Assembly: GCA_024195265.1 (NCBI GenBank)
Contig: JAJLRJ010000006.1
Span: forward strand, 16,941,639-17,005,638
Direction of reading: 5' to 3'
Source of the DNA: Dendrophyllia cribrosa
Taxonomy: Eukaryota > Cnidaria > Anthozoa > Scleractinia > Dendrophylliidae
DNA length: 64,000 bases
Shown piece after piece: positions 58,227 through 64,000 of the stretch. Position 1 is the first letter of the stretch, and the number at the start of each line of letters is the position of its first letter. The notes under the pieces were generated by a model. The model was not told where the DNA came from, did not search any database, and was given only the letters and a program-made list of their open reading frames with translations. The position numbers were made by a program, and so were the translations under genes.

Positions 58227-59270
58227 TTAATAGCGATGATCTGACCGTAAGTTAGGAGCTTGTTTCTGTCGCATTTGCAACGAATAAGATGTATCAGATT
58301 GGGCATTAAGGTCGATCTTTCGATGTCTTTTCCCTAAGCAAAGCATCTTCTTAAATTCCTTCCTCAAGTTGCCATTTAAAACTCCGTAGACAAAAGGGTT
58401 TATGACTCCTGACATGTTCCCCAGAAGGAGGTACAAAAAGTAGACCTGTCTTGGAAACGTGACTTCTCCTCGAAACGTGTCCACGAAATCTACGACAACA
58501 ATTGGTGTCCAACAAACGAAGAAGGCAATCACAGTAATGAAGAGAATCTTGGTTACTTTAATATCCTTGTGAGTAATGATGTTGACCAAAGACGACCGAG
58601 AACCTTGAGCCAAATTGTTTAAAACAGTTCGTTGATGAATTTTCATTTTCTTGAAGACACGAAAATAGCAAATACTCAGGGTTATTGTTGGAACACCAAC
58701 ATACAAATAGACAATGAAATTTGGAACGGAGATCTCTCTCGTCTGAAAACAAAACATCTTACCAGGATGAAACACGTAGCGTCTGCCTGAAAGAAAATAC
58801 GGCAAGGGCTCCAAGCAAGCTAATCCGACACAGAGTGCAATCATGATTGAGGTTTTCGGTTTTGTAAAAACGCTTTTGTATTGTGCTGGTCGCACCATTC
58901 TATAAAATCGATTCACTGCAGTCAGGGTTAAAATTTGCAAAGTTGAACAGGCTAGAACTATAACAAAGTAGCCTTGTGATTGGCAAACATCTTGTTTGAA
59001 TGGCCAACGACCAAGAACTGTCACTGCAACGGATTGTGGAGAACTCGTCAGTGGAAGAAGGATGTCGGAAATTGCCAGAGTTGCAATAAACAAGTTGGGA
59101 ATTGTTCGTAGCTGTGCATTTCTAAAAACCGCCAGAAGCACACAGGAGTTACCAGTTATTGCCAATAAAATGAAAAGAGAGTAGAGGAACGTTTCAAAAA
59201 TTACCAACGTTAGCCCTCTGTCTTTCAGCTCTTCACTCAATTCCGTGAAACCTTCAGACATTGCCTTCAA
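58227..59270 (-). CDS. Class A (rhodopsin-like) GPCR, single exon
   Basis: The 347-aa frame has seven hydrophobic segments (about 22-46, 57-80, 97-120, 140-160, 183-204, 242-264 and 275-299) and class A landmarks: GN at 40-41 in TM1, LAISD with Asp69 in TM2, Cys96 and Cys174 as the likely disulfide pair, CWTP at 253-256 in TM6 and NPFVY at 291-295 in TM7. The DRY motif at the end of TM3 is replaced by NRF (120-122), so G-protein coupling may be unusual, though such variants occur. The N-terminus is short with no signal peptide; the C-tail is basic, then Ser/Gln-rich. It looks like a member of the intronless, expanded cnidarian receptor families (melatonin/opsin/amine-like); the ligand cannot be told. 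ATG at 59270 is the first in frame before TM1. Confidence 0.9.
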   Translation of the reverse strand: MKAMSEGFTELSEELKDRGLTLVIFETFLYSLFILLAITGNSCVLLAVFRNAQLRTIPNLFIATLAISDILLPLTSSPQSVAVTVLGRWPFKQDVCQSQGYFVIVLACSTLQILTLTAVNRFYRMVRPAQYKSVFTKPKTSIMIALCVGLACLEPLPYFLSGRRYVFHPGKMFCFQTREISVPNFIVYLYVGVPTITLSICYFRVFKKMKIHQRTVLNNLAQGSRSSLVNIITHKDIKVTKILFITVIAFFVCWTPIVVVDFVDTFRGEVTFPRQVYFLYLLLGNMSGVINPFVYGVLNGNLRKEFKKMLCLGKRHRKIDLNAQSDTSYSLQMRQKQAPNLRSDHRY

Positions 59271-59656
59271 CTAAACGTCAGTGGTCCGTTACAAGGCAGC
59301 TGCTCAGACTCAGAAGCCGGGTTTCAGTTCTCACAATTGTTTAATTGATCATGAGTGCGTTTTACTTTTGCTCCATTGAATGTGATACCTAGTATCTTGT
59401 TACCGCCAGCTTTTATAGCCGCAGATTCACATGGTTATAATCTTCTTGTTTTTCTGAGGCAACAAAAAGTGAAAGGACGTGCAGTTGGCAAGCAATGTTG
59501 AATCGGAAATAATTTGGAAATAATTTCATCAAAAATTGGTTTCATAAGAAACTGACACACTCGAATTTGGTTTCATAAAAAACTGAAAGCAGCAAGGAGT
59601 GAAAGGAAGTGTAGTTGGCATGATATTCGCTTGAAAGGATAAACACTTTCTATATA
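59271..59656. other. 5' flank of the GPCR
   Basis: This contains the probable 5' untranslated region. From about 59470 it is the upstream member of a duplicated segment (second copy at about 61042-61265), with GACACACTCGAATTTGG and AGGAGTGAAAGGAAGTGTAG shared. Confidence 0.55.
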
Positions 59657-60076
59657 CCGTATTTATTCGATTAAGCGCCCTGGGCGCTTATTAAATTTTT
59701 GGACCTTGAGAGTGGGCGCTTATTCGAGGTGGGCGCTTAATCGAGGCTGGGCGCTTATTAAACTTTCACCATTTGCAGCAAGTAGTAAGTTTATTTTGCA
59801 ACAAAACAATAAATAATAACAAAACCAAAGCTGAATTTTAATCGGTTCATTGAAAGTTTCTTTAAAATACTTCGGAAAACTGGGTCCTCGGGGAAGTCTC
59901 TTAGTAGTACTTAGTTAATTTCAATCTCATTGTCACAAAGGTCAATTAGCGAACTCTCTGGTGCTGCCTGCCAGAGGGGTGGGGTGGGCGCTTATTCGAG
60001 GCTGGGCGCTTATTAACTTTTCCTGCCAACAGGGTGGGCGCTTATTCGAGGTGGGCGCTTAATCGAATAAATACGG
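59657..60076. mobile_element. MITE with CCGTATTTATTCG ends, TA target site
   Basis: CCGTATTTATTCGATTAAGC and its reverse complement end the element; TA flanks both sides. The interior repeats GGGCGCTTATTCGAGG/GGGCGCTTAATCGA several times. The duplicated segment near 61226 has the same flanks (TTTCTATATA then TCTGAAGCGGTCTGATACAT) without the insert, so the element is younger than the duplication. A TA duplication suggests Tc1/mariner mobilisation. Confidence 0.9.
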
Positions 60077-60836
60077 TAACTTGGTATATCTAAAGCGGTC
60101 TGATACATGTTTTTCAAAATAGAATTTTTGCCAGCTAAGTTGGTTTCTTTACTAAGAGCAATTATGTATATATTTTTTTTCATTTTTAAGATAATTGCAT
60201 CTACCAAATACTCATTCGGAAATTTCTGAAATAACTTTAACTAAAGTTGGTTTCAAAAATTTCTGAAAGCAACAAGAAGGTAAAGACGATGCATTTTCCG
60301 TCACCGGTCGTTTGTTTTGCTGCTGTAATTTTGTACGACAATACAACTGAGCTGATTTCGTTGACTGTGCATGTCCTGCAATCTTTTAATAAACGGAACG
60401 AAATATTTTAGCATGGACATCAATAGCACTGTCAACACTCATAATTTGTAATCTACTTGGATTTTTTCTTTCAACCTTTCCGATGTGTTCTTGAGACAAC
60501 TGCGATCAAAAGAGAGATGGAAGAATTTTTTTACGAGCTTAGTAAGCCGATTGGTGTTTATAGCTGCGAGAACAACTGCCGTAAGGTGGCAGGAGAGACA
60601 CGAAACGTATTTACAGTGAACGATTTGAATTCTGGAAACCTCAAAATGTAGGCTAAATAGATGTACGTCCCATCTTTCAAGCTAGGATTTTAGTTTATTG
60701 GCGGATCTAGCTAAAAGAAACAGAGAACTTCTTGACGAAACTTCCGCCGAATTTCATCGACGTAAAGATGCTGTTGAGCTTACATTAAAATATTTTTAAC
60801 GCAGTGTTTTTGTGTCATTATTTCAATGCGTGATTC
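60077..60836. other. Between GPCR flank and its duplicate
   Basis: It includes the end of the original duplicated flank. A plus-strand 64-codon frame at 60457-60651 (RCVLETTAIKREMEEF...) has no recognised family and is not called. Confidence 0.35.
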
Positions 60837-61265
60837 CGACCAAGAGCTGTCACTGTAACGGATTGTGTAGAACTCGTCAGTGGAAGATGGATGTCGGAAA
60901 TTGCCAGAGTTGCAATAAACAAGTTGGGGATTGTTCATAGCTGTGCATTTTTTAAAACCGCCAGAAGCACACACGAATTACAAATTATTGCCGCCTATGA
61001 AATAAAAAGAAAGTAGATAAACGTTTAAAAAATTTCCAACGCTAGGACGTGCAGTTAACAAGCAACGTGGAATGGGAAATAATTCGGAATTAATTTAATC
61101 TAAAATTGGTTTCATAAGTAACTGACACACTCGAATTTGGTTTCAAAAAAAACTGAAAGTAACAAGGAGTGAAAGGAAGTGTAGTTGGCATGAAATCCGC
61201 TTGATAGGATAAACATTTTCTATATAGCTTAAAATTATCTGAAGCGGTCTGATACATTTTTTACA
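60837..61265 (-). pseudogene. Partial GPCR duplicate with its flank
   Basis: 60837-61040 matches the coding segment at about 59010-59215 (TM1 to TM2 of the receptor), including GATGTCGGAAATTGCCAGAG and TTGCAATAAACAAGTTGGG, but with frame-breaking changes. It is then joined directly to a copy of 59471-59656 and 60079-60125. The 5' end of the gene (about 250 bases) is missing at the junction. It has the same orientation as the intact gene. Confidence 0.88.
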
Positions 61266-61409
61266 AAACAATACAAGCCCATCCTACGAGGCTTTACATT
61301 ATAAAGCTAAGCAAAATAAAACATATCCTCTTAGAAATAAAAAACATTAATGCGACTATTGCAGGTATGACAAGCCTATTGCAGCAAAATTCAAAAATGA
61401 TTTCTTATT

Positions 61410-61585
61410 TAATTCAATGCACATTCTAAAGATTTAAATCGATAGTTCATTCAATTCAATAACATTTTAAAGACGCAATTCAATGCATATTTCAGACAAT
61501 TCAATGCATATTCAATTCAATCGTTCATTCATTTTAATGCATCGTTCATTCAATTCACTGCATATTATTATTCAATCGTTCATTC
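61410..61585. repeat. Irregular tandem repeat of TTCAATNCAT
   Basis: Units such as TTCAATGCATATT and TTCAATCGTTCATTCA recur about ten times, leading into the palindromic MITE at 61586. Confidence 0.6.
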
Positions 61586-61753
61586 AATAGACCAATTCCG
61601 ATATATTAAAATTCATACTTGGCTCCGAGGCTTAGGGGAATAAAACAAAAGAAATAAATTATTCATACCTGAACCTCGATGTGATTTCTTTTGTTTTATT
61701 CCCCTAAGCCTCGGAGCCAAGTATGAATTTTAATATATCGGAATTGGTCTATT
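61586..61753. mobile_element. Palindromic MITE with AATAGACCAATTCC ends
   Basis: AATAGACCAATTCCGATATA, ATTAAAATTCATACTTGG and CTCCGAGGCTTAGGGGAATA are all exactly mirrored; only about 40 central bases are unpaired. The near-perfect arms (about 62 bp) suggest a young insertion. A degenerate relative lies at 39185-39336. Confidence 0.9.
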
Positions 61754-62327
61754 CAACTGGCACCAATTCCAGCACCAACACGGATCAGGGAGAATCTGGG
61801 AACGAGAACGTGATCAATCTTGTTCACAGGGCCTTCTCAGCTTTGTTCGACGCCATAATGAAATACAATGTACATGTGGGTGCAGAAAAGTACTGTGGTT
61901 GTTTATGATACATTGAAGGGATAATGGGATCAGAGAATGAGTCTTTCAACTTAGAAGACTTACCGACGTTTCTAAATTCTGTGTTGGAGAAAGCAGTCTA
62001 TTTGCCGTGAAAAAACGAAGATTTGAGCACAGTAAAAACACATAGGTTGTAGTCGATCGAGCCCTTGGCTTGTTTAGATAACTAAGCCTACGAGATGACA
62101 ACGCAAGTATTGATGGAAATGATCTGGAACATCTCAATTCGCTGTCATATGTTTTTGCATAGATCGTTTCTGCAATGAAGCAGCTCGTATCAGCAGTATC
62201 TTTTTCTCTAACAACAGTTGCAAAAAATTGCTGTTTCGTTCGAGGAAGTCCTTCCCCAGGACGACCTAGGTTTGAAATATCAACCGAGGTTCTTACAAGA
62301 TGGACCATCTCGAGGAGGGTAAAAGAC
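61723..62327 (+). pseudogene. Integrase-like transposon protein, N-terminal remnant
   Basis: GRPRFEISTEVLTRWTISRR at about 62258-62320 resembles the helix-turn-helix region in the Gly-Arg-Pro-type N-terminus of rve integrase-like transposon proteins common in corals and fish. Upstream frames (for example VHRAFSALFDAIMKYNVHVG at about 61835) may be earlier parts, separated by stops. The last 27 bases (62301-62327) recur inverted at 62761-62787, where the rest of the gene starts on the other strand. Confidence 0.55.
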
Positions 62328-62356
62328 ATGACAACACATCTTTCTCTACTGCATTT

Positions 62357-62788
62357 TCAATTAATTGTAACAGTTTCTGTCAGGTTATTTGGAATACATT
62401 TAAGGAACATTGTTCTTCTAGAAAATCCATCGATACACCCATGATTATGAATGACCAACTTCCATCTTATTAGTGAATGGTGGCCGTCCAGGTGCCAAAA
62501 CGAGTTTGGCCAAGGCACACTATAGACTCTGCGGAATACTGTTGACCCCATCATTCTTAATGCAGAGTTTTGAGTGGATCCAACCTTGCCAAGCATTCTC
62601 TGATTCTATTTCGCTGAACACGATATCCCAGAGATTTTTTGTAGCCAGAAATGTAACTTTGTCCCGAAGTTGTTCCATGTTTGTTAATGTAGTCCATGAT
62701 TAAACTGTCCAACTGCACAGTAGATAGATGACTAAAACCACACAAGTCTTGTAAACCATAGTCTTTTACCCTCCTCGAGATGGTCCAA
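62357..62788 (-). pseudogene. Integrase-like transposon protein, central remnant
   Basis: The minus-strand frames read WTISRRVKDYGLQDLCGFSH, GYKKSLGYRVQRNRIRECLA and, after a frameshift, PNSFWHLDGHHSLIRWKLV and CIDGFSRRTMFLKC. The WHxDGHHxLIRW...GGIDGFSR block is the start of the rve-type catalytic core, with its first Asp. The remaining catalytic residues are not found. Frameshifts and the inverted N-terminal part show that the gene is dead. Confidence 0.75.
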
Positions 62789-62877
62789 TTGAATATTTAG
62801 AATGTGTATTGAATTAAATAAGAAATCATTTTTGAATTTTGTTACAATCGGCTTGCCATATACAGGCCTAGAATGCC

Positions 62878-63900
62878 TCACCTCTTATTTACATCAACGA
62901 TTTGCCTAACCGTTTATCATCTTGTCAGCCTAGGATTGTATGCTGATGACACCCACATCACATACAGATGTATGTATGCGGACGCTGATCTGAACTCTGT
63001 ACTCTCTAATCTAAACTCAAGATTTAGGTAATCTAAGCAAATGGTTTACTTCTAACAAACTTACTTTGAACACGACTAAAACTGAGTTTATGTTGATTGG
63101 CTCCAGAGAAAAATTAAGCACTCTGTCGGATACACTTGAGCTCTCGATAGATAATGTTCCAATAAATCAAGTCTCCTCTGTCAAATCGCTAGGGATATTT
63201 ATCGATGAACACCTAACGTGGCAAACTCAAATTGATGACATTGATAAATTGTCTAAAAAGATTGCTTCTGGGATTGGTGCCATAAAACGAATTAGGCCTT
63301 TTGTTCCACCAGCTACATTACATTATATATACAACACTATTGAACAACTTCATTTTGACTGCTGCAATCTTGTCTTGGGTAATTGCTGTAAACTTTGTCA
63401 GACAGGCTACGAAAGTTTCAGAACCGTGCCGCTCGCGTGCTAACTTCCTCGAGTTATGGTGCTGATGCCAAGTGCCTAATACGGCAACTCAGATGGAAAG
63501 ATTTGTGTACTCAGCATCAAACTCAGAAAGCCCTAATGGTATATAAATCTTTGAATGGTCTTGTTCCCGAATACTTATCATCTAAATTTCTTAAACGCAA
63601 TGGAACGCGCTATTCTTTAAGGGACTCTGTAAACAAACTGGTTGTCCCTCTTCCACCTACTAACTATTTGAAAAATAGGTTTATCCAGCTCTCTGGGACA
63701 GCCTACCCTGTAATCTTAGGGAGACAAAATCACTCAATTAATTTAATTAAGAGATTAGTGAATCTTAATTTTATAAATTAGAGACGCGGCATTCATGGAA
63801 AACAGGTTTAGCTAATGATTATAGTAATGTTTAGATTAGTATTTTATTTACTTGATGTATTTCTTTTTTAAACCGCGTAAAAATAAATGTAAATAAATAA
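62878..63900 (+). pseudogene. 5'-truncated non-LTR retrotransposon (reverse transcriptase)
   Basis: The pieces read PLIYINDLPNRLSSCQP, then LYADDTHITY (the YADD active-site motif), LSKWFTSNKLTLNTTKTEFM, VSSVKSLGIFIDEHLTW, LRKFQNRAARVLTSSSYGAD, QHQTQKALMVYKSLNGLVPEYL, and a stop at 63781. This is the palm-to-C-terminal part of a LINE-type reverse transcriptase (Jockey/CR1/L2-like by feel), with at least two frameshifts. The 3' end is probably the TAAATAAATG-type tail near 63875-63900. 5' truncation is typical of LINE insertion. The endonuclease region is absent. Confidence 0.88.
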
Positions 63901-64000
63901 ACCACGTAGCAACCTTTGACTTTTATATAGGCAGCATGATACACATCATAAACTGTAACATTCAAACTCAGCCCCTACTGGTCTCGTGCTGTAGAAATAT
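63901..64000. other. Right window edge
   Basis: Host flank of the retrotransposon; nothing recognised. Confidence 0.3.

Noticed and set aside
1..64000. CRISPR arrays, bacterial operons, Shine-Dalgarno sites or prophage
   Set aside because: No regular repeat-spacer pattern or compact gene runs; the introns and repeats are eukaryotic.

Overview
This window looks like animal nuclear DNA, most likely from an anthozoan cnidarian such as a stony coral. The composition is AT-rich, genes are intron-bearing and sparse, a degenerate metazoan-type 18S rRNA fragment is present, and much of the sequence is short inverted-repeat elements, G-run-bounded repeats and microsatellites. The taxon is inferred from overall character; no database was searched.

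Recognisable genes lie mostly on the minus strand. (1) 18390-24557: a protein with two chitin-binding (peritrophin-A/CBM14) domains joined by a very long Q/N/S-rich linker; its 5' end is not found. (2) 28993-32794, possibly starting at 35234: an expansin-like secreted protein rebuilt from four or five phase-consistent exons. (3) 41857-44074: a signal peptide-PAN-EGF-fibrinogen-like protein in two exons. (4) 58227-59270: a single-exon class A GPCR, with a broken partial duplicate upstream. (5) 50726-57197: the four-exon transposase of a large Mutator-like element.

The main discovery is that element. It runs from 49756 to 57807 (8052 bp), is flanked by an exact 9-bp target-site duplication, has terminal inverted repeats built from tandem GGATCGGATCAT-type units, and encodes an apparently intact transposase of about 988 aa (DDE triad plus SWIM zinc finger). 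A second inverted-repeat element sits inside its second intron, and a G-run element sits inside that.

Layout: 1-7.4 kb is gene-poor, rich in the palindrome TACATGTA and in foldback repeats. 7.4-11.2 kb holds a 2.4-kb TIR element (with a smaller one nested) and a deleted PIF/Harbinger element. 11.2-18 kb is repeats, including a TTAA-flanked palindrome and a GGT minisatellite. 18.4-24.6 kb is the chitin-binding gene. 24.7-26.6 kb is a pentanucleotide array. 26.6-35 kb holds the expansin-like gene, with two inverted copies of one repeat downstream of it and in its first intron. 35-41 kb holds MITEs, a second pentamer array and the 18S fragment. 41.8-44.1 kb is the PAN/EGF gene. 44.9-49.7 kb is noncoding. 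49.8-57.8 kb is the Mutator-like element. 58.2-61.3 kb is the GPCR and its duplicate. 61.6-63.9 kb holds a rearranged integrase-like pseudogene and a 5'-truncated non-LTR retrotransposon.

The genes form no operon or visible pathway. Several TIR boundaries are supported internally: two MITEs have a paralogous empty site within this same window.
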